Program-made: the position numbers and the translations under genes
In this document: positions 11,590 through 26,200 of the stretch, piece after piece
Layout of the letters: the number at the start of each line of letters is the position of its first letter
Numbering within the stretch: position 1 is the first letter of the stretch
Assembly (NCBI GenBank): GCA_027943335.1
Contig: BSBK01008421.1
Span: 5,001-69,000 of the forward strand
Source: Chamaecyparis obtusa
Taxonomy: Eukaryota; Streptophyta; Pinopsida; Cupressales; Cupressaceae
Direction of reading: 5' to 3'
DNA length: 64,000 nucleotides
The notes under the pieces: model-generated
Database searches by the model: none
The model's input: only the letters and a program-made list of their open reading frames with translations
What the model was told of the DNA's origin: nothing

Positions 11590-13960
11590 TCGCTATGGGG
11601 GGTCAGAGAATTAGATGGGAACCCTCAGATTGTAGTAAGCGGAAGAAAAGAAGGGTGGTTTGGGATATCTTGCAGATGGGTGGCATTACACCATTTATGG
11701 AAAGATTGCATGGTGGCAACCAGGAGGTCACCAATCTGTTCTTGGAGAACTAGAATGAAGCTAGCATTCAAATCAATGGCTGCCAGTTTACTATGTCTGA
11801 GAAAGTTATTTCCATGGTCACTGGTATCCCTATTATGGGGAAAAAGTTCTATAGGAATCACAAGATTTTGGACCTTGTGATTAATGACTTCCCCAAGGAC
11901 CATGAAGAGAAATAGGCTCTCTCAAAGTTGAGAACCTACTATCTCCCTAAAAGCATAAAGAAATTATGGAGGTTTGTGCTTCGAGCCATCATTTACTATA
12001 TCACCCTTGATTCCAAATTCTCCAGAATTCGTACTTACCATTTTGTTCTGCTTAACCACTTCAGAGATGGTAAGATGATGTCCATCCCCTTTTACTTGTA
12101 TTCTTCCATTAATGAAAACATCAATGGTTTTAGGAGTAAAGCTAATGCTAACCCTAATTTCCACAAGGGTTTATTGCTTCTTATTTATGAATATTTTAAA
12201 CTGAAAATGGTTAGTAAGTCTATTAAGGACAAGAGGCCCAAGGAGGAGGATTCGGGGTCTCACTATGAGACCTCCAACACCAAGGATAACACTGGTTTAC
12301 ATTCTGAAGATCTAGGGGAGGAGGATTTTAAGAAGGGGGCTTCTGGTTCTTCTTCCAAAAAATGGAAATGTCTACAGAGGGTTAAAAAAGATGCCATGGG
12401 TCCCTCCCCTAAAAAATAGACTAGAATTATCATATCCTCAGATGAGGATTATAATGAAGATGAGGAAGATATGTAAATTGAGGAGGATGAGCCGAGAGGG
12501 AAAGGGAAGAAGAACACGACCAAAAAAGCTCCCAAGCACTCCAAGAAGACCAAAGTGAATAAGTCACCTCAAGGGTACTTTCTCCCTCCCTGACTCCCAT
12601 GAGGTCACCCCTATTGGTTCCCTAGTTGTTGGAAAGAAGAATATCTCTGAGGATGATATTTCCTCTGAGTTCTCTCCCCCTAGGACTATGTCGGAGCCCC
12701 ACCCGGATACCAAAGGGAAAGGCATGGCATGGAGCTTTTCAACTACAACACTGCCAAACTTGGCATTTCCAAAGAAGTGATTAACCCTATGGTTCTTGAA
12801 GGGGAAAGAGGCAAAATTGAGACCTTTGAGCTCATTTACCCCTCAATGGTTATCCTAAGCAACTCTACGAGGGAATTCGACTTCAACCTGCTCAATAATG
12901 CCAAGAATAGCATGCTGGACAACTACAGGTCTATCAAATGGCTCTTCTTTGAAGTGTCTAATTTGAAATCCAAGATAGGTGATCTGATTTATTAAACCAA
13001 ATTACAATACCTAGTGTGATACTTGCAGTATTGTTAAATTCGACACAAAAACTAAGAAGATTAACAACAAGATTGCAAGCCAAAAATTGATCCATTCTAT
13101 TTGAATATTGGAGTTTATACAAATCCGATAGATCCCAAGGGTCACAAGAATCCCTTGGAAATGAAATGAAGAGTCATCATAATTTTTATTACAAATAAAC
13201 TATTTGAACTATCAAAATTTATCAAAAAATTATATATAAAAATTAGGTCCACTTGGAGAAGGCATAACTTTCTAGTCCTAGCTCTGATTTGTGAACCGTT
13301 TACTTCATTAGAAAGGTATTCAACAAATCTAGAATCAAATTTTTAAGGTAACACTCTATTCATACCTTTGGGAGGCATCCAAGCCCAAAAATGCTCCGAA
13401 GACCCTCAAAAATGCAGTTTACTAAAACATAGGAAAATTTGTAAAATTAGATTTCAATATTTTCCAATTTAATCCTGATCAATGGGGGATTTGGATAAGA
13501 AGAGGAATGATAATGCAGATAGGGACATGCCTACCTCTGACCCCATTCTCAATGTGGCTAATTTCTACAAGCTGGAGGATTGCATGATGGAGATGGAGAC
13601 CAAGGTTTTTGGTTTTGAGGTTACCTCAAGGGCGTTGCCGAACAAAGTCTCAATATTCTCAAGGCCTCTAATGAGCACATTAAGATCCTTATCAACAAGA
13701 TGGAAGCCACTCCCTTTGACAAAGATGAGGAGAACACCACTGAGGAGCAAGAAGCCACCCTGGGCCAGGGTATGAGCATGCGCACTAGGTCTAGCACTAG
13801 GAAAGGGCTGCCACCATTTCCCCAAAGGATCTCACTTAGATTAAAGATGCAGGGGATAAAATTGAACTTATGGAGGGGCAAGTTGCCAATCTTCTTGAGA
13901 AGATGGCTTGACCTGTTCCTTTTTTTGTTGTTTTTGTTGCACCCTATGTTGGTTCCTTTT
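11590..13960 (+). pseudogene. Unrecognised retroelement-like ORF, family member 2 (relic, interrupted)
   Basis: Within one frame the strand reads MGGITPFMERLHGG, an in-frame TAG, then INGCQFTMSEKVISMVTGIPIMGKK, a second TAG, and YHFVLLNHFRDGKMMSIPF (to ~12,150). These match the pattern of the relic at 5.3 kb. An acidic/basic low-complexity tail follows (12,200-12,560), then a segment ending KSKIGDL at 12,985. After a ~0.5-kb insertion the frame resumes at GDLDKKRNDNADRD (13,482) and continues to EENTTEEQEATLGQ. A T-rich tail ending in AATAAAAAACAAA at ~14,098 may be its 3' end. The function is unknown. A LINE RNase H lies just upstream on the same strand, but I cannot say whether they belonged together. 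Confidence 0.5.
12985..13481. mobile_element. Small insertion splitting family member 2
   Basis: The coding similarity stops after ...IGDL and restarts with ...GDL at ~13,484. The flanks ggtgatctgat and ggggatttggat look like a worn target duplication. The ~490-bp insert is AT-rich and non-coding. No terminal repeats or poly(A) are clear, so its class is unknown. Confidence 0.5.
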
Positions 13961-14099
13961 TAATGTCTTTTGTAGCTAGCCCTATTGTTGGCCTTTTTGG
14001 CTGGTCACCTATTTTATTGTTGTGGATCTTAATGTAATATCTTAACTTGTTCCAGGTTTTAGGTACCCGTCAAAACTCATTTTACTTAATAAAAAACAA

Positions 14100-16087
<1,988 letters not shown>

Positions 16088-17320
16088 AGACATGAAGCAA
16101 AGAATCTTTTCAAAGGAAGGATTTTACAAAATAGAAGGTTTCAAACTCTACCTCATTAAACAACACCAAACTCGAAGACAAGAAGAATCAAATTCAACCT
16201 CCAAAATTCCAAGATTTCAATAATCTTTCAAATTCACCCAAGAGAGCTCCTCCAAAACCTGATAGACGTCCCCTAGAAATAATACCCAAAATCCTCTCAT
16301 AAAGAAAGCCTATTCCCCTTAGGGTTTCTAAAACATGCAATCCCTAAAAATCAAAACTCAACTCTCCACCTAGTTTTTTATCAACTCTCTTTGCATGATT
16401 AATTATAATTTAATAATAAAATATGCATGTTTTCAAATTACAACTCTTAACTCAACTTTAACTAAAATTTCTTATTCAATTTTATTAAATTGAATGTGCA
16501 ACTTAAATTGCATATTAATATTTAATTAACCAATAAATATTTTAGCACATTAATAACTATGCAATTAATAAATTAAATATTAAATTGATTAATTGTGCTT
16601 TTAATTTCATATTTGGACTTAATAATTAATTAAATCCTTTGATTCCAAATTTGGACTTTTAATTAAGTTTTTTAATTAAACAAAGGTATTTGATACCCTT
16701 AATAATCAAATATTCTTATATTTAATATTTCCATATTCATAAAATATAATTATTCTAATCTTATAATTAATCTTAATTTAATTTATTTTAAATCAAATAA
16801 TTGACACAACAAATTCACTTGACTCACAACACAAGAAAATCAACTAACTCAAATAACAATTAGACTTCAAGGAAGGGCTCACAAATTCACGTCGCCTTGA
16901 TGGATTCGGATAGGTAGAAAACAAATACTTGTTTGTTATTTTAGGACAATCAATGGCTTGGGTTGGGATATGGATCTGTATGTTATCTCCTCTCTCTTAC
17001 CATTGAGATATTGTGATAGGGCACGCTCATCCTGGCAATTCAGGGAAGTCGATGCTCGGTACCTACAAACCTACATAAAAATGAGCATCTACATACATAT
17101 ATAAATATATAATGAACAATGGTGGGGATCAACTAAGCGTGTGGATCTTGTAAGAAAGTAACTACAACTTTGTCCCTCAACCACATCAAGCACACCAAAT
17201 AGAAATATAAAACATACATGCCAACCATACACATGAAAGTATGGGATCAATAAAACCAAAAGCATTGAAATGATATCCTAATATATAAATCACCATCATG
17301 AAATAACCATAACATATATA
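16088..17320. repeat. Dispersed LTR-like repeat, copy B
   Basis: Collinear with 3,220-4,485 in the same orientation, with many small indels. The match stops near 17,320, before the GGGGCATTACA terminus that copy A has, so copy B is truncated at its right end. Confidence 0.65.
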
Positions 17321-17649
17321 TTGTAGGTGCCTTTCCCTTTCCCTGAACATCCATCTATGACAAGAATATTATTAACACTATCAAAATTACTCCAAAACAC
17401 TGAAGAAAAGAACATAAAAATATAACATTTTGCTTCTATCTGATTTGTACAATTATAATGAGGTTTACCTACTCAATAGAAGGGTTGGGAGTAACATCCT
17501 TGTCTATGCTATGTGACAAATCCATGTGGCCCTGTGACAAAGATCAAATATAAAAAAGTTAGTGAAATGAAACCAATAGACTTAGCACAAAAACTTAATA
17601 ATAAAATGGTGTATTGGAGTCATTAATTGGAGGTTGGTTTAAATGGTAT

Positions 17650-18450
17650 ATAGTATGTACCACCCCCATGATATGAACTTTTTTTGTATCTATGCGATCC
17701 AAATTATAATCGATTAACAACTCTTCCCCTGCACTTATTATTTTATCACACATACAAATACACAATTTTCCTCACGTGCCTCAAATATGCAATTGGGTTG
17801 CTTATTAGTTGACCCAGGTTGTGTACTATTTATAAAACCTCCAATATTCCCCGTTGCTTTTGGCCTTCCATCAATGTATATAGTCATTGTTTTACTTTGA
17901 TCATTATCTTTCTGTTGTATATAATTTTTTAAGAGTGCATACATACACATACTTTTTTATATCAAACAATTTGCATCCATTTTTGTAATTGTAACAAGGT
18001 CCAACATACTCCATCAATTCAGTACACTTTTTGTAACATAATTTTATGTCGTCCATAGAAAATAGGTCCAAACCATGTAATGACGATGGTGCTATGTGAT
18101 ATATCCTCTCATTAACACAAAAATCAATGTTTATTGGGGGAAGTTCCTTTGGTACCCATTGCTTATGTAGATGTTTGTACCTCAAGGGAGCCTTGATGTC
18201 TCTTTTGGCCTCATCGTCATAGGAACATGACCCCCCTTGAGAAAGGGAAAATTTTATGCGTTTATTAAATTTTTCTTCTAATCTTTTGACCTCTAGTTGA
18301 TCTCTCTATTTTAGACCTACTACATGTCTCACTTTCTTCTTCTATTCATGTATTTCCCTCACTCGAGGATGACACATCTATCAAATACCTATTTGGTGGT
18401 ACATGTACTCCATCAAATGAGAGAGATGGTTGGTAATGAGAGATATATTT
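17650..18450 (-). pseudogene. SET-domain-like reading frame attached to the CACTA relic
   Basis: After a short charged segment (RDQLEVKRLEEKFNKR), the minus strand encodes HKQWVPKELPPINIDFCVNE, then LMEYVGPCYNYKNG. After a frameshift near 17,930 come TIYIDGRPKATGNIGGFINS and KQPNCIFEA, and after a further shift ISAGEELLIDYNLDRIDT. The series GN(I)xxFIN..., PNC and GEELLIDY resembles the C-terminal half of SET methyltransferase domains (NxARFINHxCxPN ... GEELxxDY). The classic histidine after FIN is replaced (FINST), so activity is doubtful. One TGA/TAA-type stop and two frameshifts break it. It lies downstream of TNP2 on the same strand. Confidence 0.55.
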
Positions 18451-19139
18451 TACAAATTAGGGTAATGTTGATCAAGAAGTCAGCCCTAAAGTTGATATTG
18501 AGATTAAAATTTGAATAATTCCAACAGTAGCCTCAAGTGTTGGTAACTGTATTAAATAAACTATTTGTATAGGGTGTATTGAATTATAAATGTCGATCCA
18601 TGAGACTATGCAGGATCCTCATGAAGGGGGTTCAAGTTCCTGCATAAAATAATTCAATTATCTTATATTAGCTAAAACTTACATGATATGCATACTAAAC
18701 ATTACATATTAGACAACATGAACAATATGCATTCATCATAATCATTGTATATTTTTTTATTCCTTACCTTTAATTTATGTAGACTATGCGGGATACTCAA
18801 CAAAAGGGTTGACGATGTTTGTAGTCAATTACCTGTTTCTACCAAGGGTGGTAGCATCACACAAAATATATAAACCATACCTTACATTATAATATATAAT
18901 TTATTCCATAACAAGTAAAACAAATCACAAATATAATATCTATACAAGAAATTGAGAAAATATCACTACTTACCTCATGTATTTTCCAATATCATATATG
19001 ACTTGCATGACATAGTGTTCTGGGAGAGATAGAGGTAGAACATACTGCAACAATTATAAAATTATCTTTTCATTATTTTCTAACATAATACAATGAAAAG
19101 TAAATTCAATTTACAAATATAAAGTAAATACTGAAGAGC

Positions 19140-20520
19140 GTGAATTACCTTAATGAAGGTATTCCAATCATGCATTTTCATCCCTAGCCCAAATTCACTT
19201 TTCTTTGATATGAGATTGTTTATGTTCACAACAAATCTTGTGGGAAAATAAATTTTTCATATGACTTCTTTTATAGTGTTACTTTGTTGGTCCGTTTATA
19301 ATAAAGGAATGACACTTATATTAATCTTGTCTTCATTGTTATTTGATTGAATGAAATTTTTCATTGCATGATTGGATTCATGAATGTCACTAAAATTTTT
19401 GATATTTTTTTCTTTGTCATGCCTTCCATCCAATATTTTTCATATTGTCTCTGTCATATTCTTTCCAATATGCATAGTATCAAACAAATGCATAATTTGT
19501 AGCTTAACATAGTAGGGAAACTTGCTAAATTGTTTGGGATAGATTTTTAGTCCCTTTGGAAGGTGGTCATTACTACCTTGACGACCTTCACAATGATCAA
19601 TTACATCATCAGTAAACAAATCACAATATAAAATTATAATTTCCAAATATAAACCATTAGATGTAATGGCATTACCTTGACAATTAATTATATTATATTT
19701 CAACTTCCATTGACGAGGTGTCATTCCTTGTGGCTTTGATGTAGTCTCTTATTTTCCATTGAAAATATGTTTTTCAATATTTCAATACTTATGATTTTTG
19801 TGGAGGAAGTGACTATACTCATCAAACACCTGCTTTCGTAAATTTTTGAATGATGAGATTTCATCTTTGGACCACAAATTGCACATGCAAATGTTTCCTT
19901 TTTTTGAAGACCTATAAGATAATGTATAATAGGATTAAATATGTTAATTTTTATAATTATAATTGTCATCCATAACTTGAACACTATAATATACCACAAA
20001 AATGTGTTAGCGTAGGGGCATCATGTATTGTCCATATAAGCATTGCATAAAATTGAAATTTTATTTGTCCTATTGGTCTAGAGATGTCATACATAGTGAC
20101 ACCATTCGATAACTCTAGCAACTCACGATAAGAGGCTCAATATATACATTCATATCTTTAACTTGGTACTTACCTAGATGAATGGACAAAAACATTACAT
20201 AATTATTATGACCATTTTACTGTAATATTTATAATTAAATGTAGATACTATTAAATAATAAAATACTTGGAACAATCATTGCCAACATTTTATGCTCCCT
20301 CTTTATTGACATCCATGGAGGAATGTTATTGTTGATAACAAAAATATGCCACACTGAGTAAATAGATCTCATCTCTCCAAATGGATTGAAACCATTCGTT
20401 GCCAATGAAAGCCTGAGATTGCAAGATTCTTCTTTAAAGTATGGCCACTTTTTCTCTATATCTATAAATGTCTAACCATCCACAGGCATTCAAATAATTT
20501 CATCTCAACTTCTATTACAT
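19140..20520 (-). pseudogene. TNP2 transposase core (broken)
   Basis: The most diagnostic block is at about 20,480-20,290: NLRLSLATNGFNPFGEMRS, followed by SVWHIFVINNNIPPWMSIKK, which closely follows the plant TNP2 pattern L(A/G)LxxDGFNPF...YSxWPV...NLPPWMC. Further on come GVTMYDISRPIGQIKF and LIWTIHDAPT (20,110-20,020), KKETFACAICGPKMKSHHSK (~19,880), a PKGLKIYPKQFSKFPYYVK block with LFDTMHIGKNMTETI (19,560-19,440), and FGLGMKMHDWNTFIK (~19,180). Spacer sequence and stops between blocks may include intron remnants. The acidic catalytic triad cannot be confirmed. Confidence 0.83.
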
Positions 20521-20944
20521 GCATGGTAATCCATAAATTGTACCAAGATAGTGCACCTAAATAATCATTGCATACGTGGAATAATGAGAATATAACAAAG
20601 AACCTTGTGAGGGACCCTTTTTTTAAATTTGATTTGTTTGATATCTACTTGTATCACATTCAGGGCATTCTGTTGAAAATTCATGTTAGTTATGATATAT
20701 AATATGATAATTAGGACAAGCATCTATTGCTTGATACTCCATTCCAATATCTTTCATAATGGAAAATAATTCTCGGTATGAATGAGGTAGAATATTTGAT
20801 GGTGGTAACAAAGAAATCACCTATCAATCTACAAAAAAATAATAATAATATAAATAATATTAATCATACATGATACACCCTTTATTAACTATAATGACAT
20901 ACATCACATACCTTAACATACGTGACATCATTATGTTGGATAAA

Positions 20945-21540
20945 TCATTCATAACCTTCAAGTTTGCCAACAACAATATAGTGGAGAGAAGAGTTGTTTG
21001 GGAGCCCTTCATAAAGGGCCTCATATGCCTTCTCAAGTAGAGTTATATCATGAATAACATCAATGTCAACTTGATCATCACGATCAGCTGCACCAGTACT
21101 AAATGTATCATGGATCAATGTATTTGTACCATCATCTTCAATTGTGTTTTCTAGTGCATGATCATCATCTTCCATGGGATCTTTATCTTCACCTATGATA
21201 TTTACACATCCATGTTCCTCCACTTTGAAAACCATATTATTCATGTTGTGGTCATCCGTATCATGTGCCTTGAGGTACTTGACCTATATAAAAATGATCA
21301 ACATAAATAAACCATGATCATGATCTCACCATCAAGTGATTTCTTATGTATATAAATTATTAAAATGAAATAATGAACAACTTACCAATGGATGATAATC
21401 ATGTCCCCCTTCAATGTGACCATGCTCCCTACAATGTTTCTTAGTTGTTTTGATTAGAAGTATTCTACTCTTTAAGCCCTTACAAATTTTGCAGGGAAAA
21501 TAACATTTTCCATCACCTTTTCTTTTCAAGTTAAACTACA
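20945..21540 (-). pseudogene. CACTA transposase N-terminal region (broken)
   Basis: Translated pieces include CYFPCKICKG...KKHCREHGHIEGGHDYHPLV (21,529-21,344), a Cys/His pattern like the transposase-associated domain that precedes TNP2 in plants. An acidic segment with HDITLLEKAYEALYEG (21,244-20,945) follows. The first part probably contributes DNA or zinc binding. A stop and non-coding bases separate the two pieces. Confidence 0.65.
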
Positions 21541-21721
21541 ATCTAGCAATTGTCTTCTTATTTTGTTCTTTGATGATATTATCTGACATGGTCTTTCTTC
21601 ATAGGCAAAAAAATCAAGCTTTGGAAACTTCGATCTATAACCCTCACAAACTACGCAAAATGATATCACAAGTATGAAAGTCTTCTTAGAACTAGTTAAA
21701 ATCAAAATATTATTTATGAAA

Positions 21722-23275
21722 TGATGTTTCAATATAATATACCAAATTGAAATACTTGAACATAGAAAATTTGAAAATTGAACCAAAACCATTTAACATT
21801 CAAGATACTAACATAGTACTCAGGTACTCTAACTACCCGGTGTAGGGAAGTCCCGGGGATGGGTACTTTGAGGTTTTATGGAGATCAACATAATGCCAAT
21901 TTCAAAGTCTAACTTAGTTGTAACAATTATTTAGAGTAAGTTTGCAATAGTTGGGTCCCAACCACATTTTAGGTTGGTTTCATCATTAGCCTAATACTTG
22001 AGAAAGAGTTGAATCCACTTGAGTAAAATCAACATTACTCCTCTCATCAATAAGATTAATGAGATTAAGGACATCAATTGAAAATTATATTACAAATGAA
22101 TAAGAGCTAGGCTAAGAAAGACACAATAAACAAAAGTATAGCTTTACAAAGAAAAACCTCTTAAGCTTATCAATTAATCATTGGATTTGAGACCCCTATG
22201 AGGTCACCATCAAGTATCTAAGGTAATGATCCCATGGAGGGACCTAAGACATTAGCAGTGAAATGATCCCATGAAACATAAGTATATTTTACTAGTTAAT
22301 TCCACATTTTAAAATATCACAATACAAGCCTTGGCATCTCCTTTTGGAACACCCTTAGCTATTATAGCTACTAATCTAATTGTTGGCTACTTAAGGGAAG
22401 GCATGGAAGATGCATATACAATGCACTAAAAGTTACAATACATTCTCTTTAATTACAAAGAAAAGAAGGCATTAGGCCTAAATAATTATAAGAGGAGCAT
22501 AGATCATAAAATACCTTTATCTCAAGACAAAGAGGCTTCCAACAAGGCCCTGACAACCCTCTCACTTTACCTAGAAAAACAAAACTAAGAAACATATTTT
22601 AAAGAGAGAAGGGAATGAGACATAAAATTTAGATTCTAAAAATGTTGAGGTCCATTAATCTCCTATAAATAATTCTAATCCCATATAGAAAATGAAATAG
22701 AGAGAAGGGGACGAGACATAAAATTTAAAGAGAGAAGGGGATGAGACATAAAACTTAGATTCTAAAATGTCAAGGTTTATACTTCACCAACATGCAAACC
22801 CCTTACATAATTTAGAATCCTTGGGGACTCATAATTGAGCTGTATAACCCAAACGATGCAAAGAACCTTCTATAGAATTGAGGGTGTAGGACTTTCTTTG
22901 CATTGTTTGGGTATACGAATCAATTTTGCAAATTAGCACTGTATTGGCCTCTCATTCTCTTTGTGGAAGCCTGAACCTGATTCACAATTTGATAGGTTTG
23001 ATATATGTTATTGGTTCAGTGATATCAGTTTTAGATATCTAAGATTATTTTATAAAAAGATGAAGAAAAATTTAAATTCTTCCAAGTGATAGATAACTAA
23101 GATTGAGGCTAATGAAAACTCTCATTGTGTAATTACCTAAAATTAGTTTCATCGTTTATTTTCTATGATGATATCTTAAAAATTAAGATATGTAGTTTCA
23201 TCAATATAATATACCAAATTAAAATACTTGAACATAGAAAAATTGCAAAATAAACCAAAACCATTGAACATTTAA
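21722..23275. repeat. Pair of ~80-bp direct repeats bounding a 1.4-kb segment
   Basis: Bases ~21,722-21,800 recur at ~23,189-23,275, sharing atataataccaaatt.aaatac, ttgaacatagaaaa and aaccaaaaccatt. The first copy overlaps the start of the CACTA relic. The 1.4-kb segment between them is non-coding. Confidence 0.7.
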
Positions 23276-26200
23276 CATAGTAAGTATCTTAGATCCCAGC
23301 TAGAAATCACCTTGGAAAATGATCAATTTGATGTAATAAGGTCATTCATATGTGTTTTCAGTCCATTTAGATCAAAATGTAAAGCTATGTAATCCAAGGT
23401 GACAAAAATGTCCTAGTTGTCCTATTAAGGACCTAAATGGTCCAAGATGGTCAAAAGGTGGTCAAACTATGTACAAATGGTAGGATACCATCTTTCCATG
23501 TTGAAGCCTCTTTATCCAAATGGGATCAAGTCCTTTCTCTCTTCATTGGAACTAGCAGAGCAGAGGTCACTTTGCATCAATTTGCTATAACACTCAATTA
23601 TGTGGTATATCCAAATGATGCAAAGCGCCTCTACACCCCCAATTCAATTGAAGATAAAGGAAATTGATCTCATTTAGATAAATAGGCTTCAGAATAGAAA
23701 AATTATATCCTACTATTTCTGCCTAAAAAGAATTTCCAAGGTATCCTATAAGATTTGTCTTATGATCTATTGGTGAAGAGCACCTAATTACCTAAGAGTA
23801 CTAGGAGGTCAAAGATCTTAAACTGATCAATTTAATTGTATTTTATGTAAGAGGAAAGCAGTAATAAATTTTTTTGAAGCAGTAAGAGAGAAAGAGGCAC
23901 AAGATGAAGCCTTGAAGGTAGATGGTGAGTTGAGATTCCAAGGGATTGACATGAGGAAAAGGATGAGAAAATATAGCAGTATGATGTGGTCTCATATGCA
24001 AAGACTAAAATGGAGTTTGTGGGGAGTATGGTGTAGGAGCACCTAGGGCTTGTGATGCAGAGCCAAAATGGATGCACTACAAGTCCTATGGATCAAAGAT
24101 AAATTCTTCAATTGGTTTGTGAGATACAACTAACATAATACATCACAACCTAGTTCACCATTCACAAATCTTAGATCACTACAAGGACCCAACTGAAGGA
24201 ACTTCCCCAAGATCTATTAATGGCCAATGCTCTTCTTTTGGCTATATTCCCTCCCACTAGAATGTACACCCTAAAGTCTGGACATACTCATCTTATTTTC
24301 CCCATACATTGGATTGTATCATGTGACTATCCCAGCCTACAAGCCTTCCAATTTCCTTCAAAAATCCCTTAACTTGGACCACTCCTTACGAAATCACAAT
24401 TACCTTCACACAAAGAGGACTCACAATTCATCCCCCCACACAACACCTAATACCTTCAATCCACTCAACCACTCTATTACACATCCCTACATTGGAATGC
24501 ATGACAAATTCTTACTGTCAACTATGATAGTTAGCATATCCTCATGGAACAGTCACTTCAAACACTCTACCAAAGGGTCCCTTTCCCACTATCCACTTAA
24601 AACACCTTATGGACACACCACCCTATCTTTCCAAACCCATGTCTCATTCACAAACTTAGTCAATACATTAATAGAGGAAATTCATTGCCAAATTGCCATG
24701 CCATTGTCCTGACAGACTGTAGTCACTTCTCAATGCTCCAAGAACGTGCAAAGCCTTGCATGGATCCCTACAACCTTATGGGACAATTAATGTACACATC
24801 CTCCAATATCATGCCCAAATGTCTAGGGGGTCACTTGGATGACCTTGAGAAAATGAAGACAATAAGGACCTAAAATGTCTCAAATCAACGTAACTTGGGT
24901 CATTAGTGCCTATCAAATGTAAAAAGAGTCATGAATGGTTTATGTATACAAAGTTTCCATGATGAGGAAAATAACCCTATAACCTAGTCACTATTTAATG
25001 AGATGTGGGGTTTATAGTTTTGATAGGTTTGAGAGGGAATAAAATATGTAATATGACTGATATGGTCATAAAATAATGTAATAAGGACATTGTGATGGAA
25101 GGGTGCCTAGGTTGGTCATAAGGCCTTAAGGGCTAATAGGTAAGTTAATAGGTTTATAAGGTAAATTATAAGTGTTTAAGGGTGATAAATTATAAAATAT
25201 ATGTAATGAGGATGAGTTGGCGTGTAGTTTTCAACTTGAAAACTTAGTTGTCAAGTTGGAAACAATCCTCATACTCTCTAATTGCTAAACAAGTCGACAA
25301 AAACCTGTCAATATATATATTAAGACATATAACTATGACAGTCGGATATAAGTAGTTATGAGTCAGTTTAGATAGGTGGTTGGGTGATGTTGATTGGTCC
25401 TTTGGATTATAATAAGTTTATTTGAGGGTGCATATCCCAAGACATGGGCAATAATCGATGTAAGGGGAGTTTGAAACTAAAAAAAAGCATGGGTCTTGTT
25501 CTACAATTTATGTTTTATAGTTGTTGACAGATTTATATTGTGGGTTTTATCTTTGATCATTATTTCCTTCAAAGAATCATGGTGCTAACATTTTTAAGCA
25601 TTGAATCCTTTATGTTGTGAACTTGGAAGTAGTTGATTTGATAGATAAGCAAATTAGTTATCTGGATTTGAAGATTTACTAGTAAACCCTTGATTAGGTT
25701 ATCTTGAGAGTATTCAAAATGTGATATATTGTATAGTCCATGTTGAATAAGCCATGGAATAGGAAAACCTAAAAATCAATATGAGATGTGTGATAATGAA
25801 AAGAAAATGCGGTAGAATGAAACTTTTGGACAATAAAAAGATGCCTAAAGAAGGTATTCAGTAGAAATTCATAGAGTAAAATGAAATAGAATGAGAAAAT
25901 ATTATTAACCTTTTCTCTGAGAATATGGTTTTAATGGCCCCAATTTTAACACTACACCATAGTCAAAGGATGAGCAACCAAGAGTTACAATAGCTTTCTT
26001 CATCACTCCAAAATTTCCAAAATGAAAGAAGTTGTAGAGTGCCAAAATGCATTCTTCACCGCTCCTGGTGAACAATTCCCTTCTTCGTCGTTGCAAAATT
26101 GCCCACAAATATGAAATATAGAATGAAGATTTTTTTTAATACTTCTCGTGTTATTCATAATTCTGATACCATATGGGCAAAAGTCAGAATTCTGACGATA

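Larger units (their letters stand above)
17640..21800 (-). mobile_element. CACTA (En/Spm) transposon relic
   Basis: Read on the minus strand the pieces of a plant TNP2-type transposase appear in the correct order. First is a Cys/His-rich N-terminal domain (about 21,540-21,344), then an acidic linker (21,244-20,945), the TNP2 core (20,520-19,140) and finally a SET-like reading frame (18,450-17,650). Frames are short and broken, partly by decay and possibly by introns. I could not find CACTA terminal repeats or a 3-bp target duplication, so the borders are only where recognisable coding similarity ends. Confidence 0.8.

Noticed and set aside
17640..21840. CACTA terminal inverted repeats
   Set aside because: I looked at both edges for CACTA/TAGTG ends with a 3-bp duplication and found no convincing pair.
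24314..24712. 132-codon frame rich in His, Asn, Ser and Thr
   Set aside because: No domain, no codon pattern and no supporting context; likely chance.
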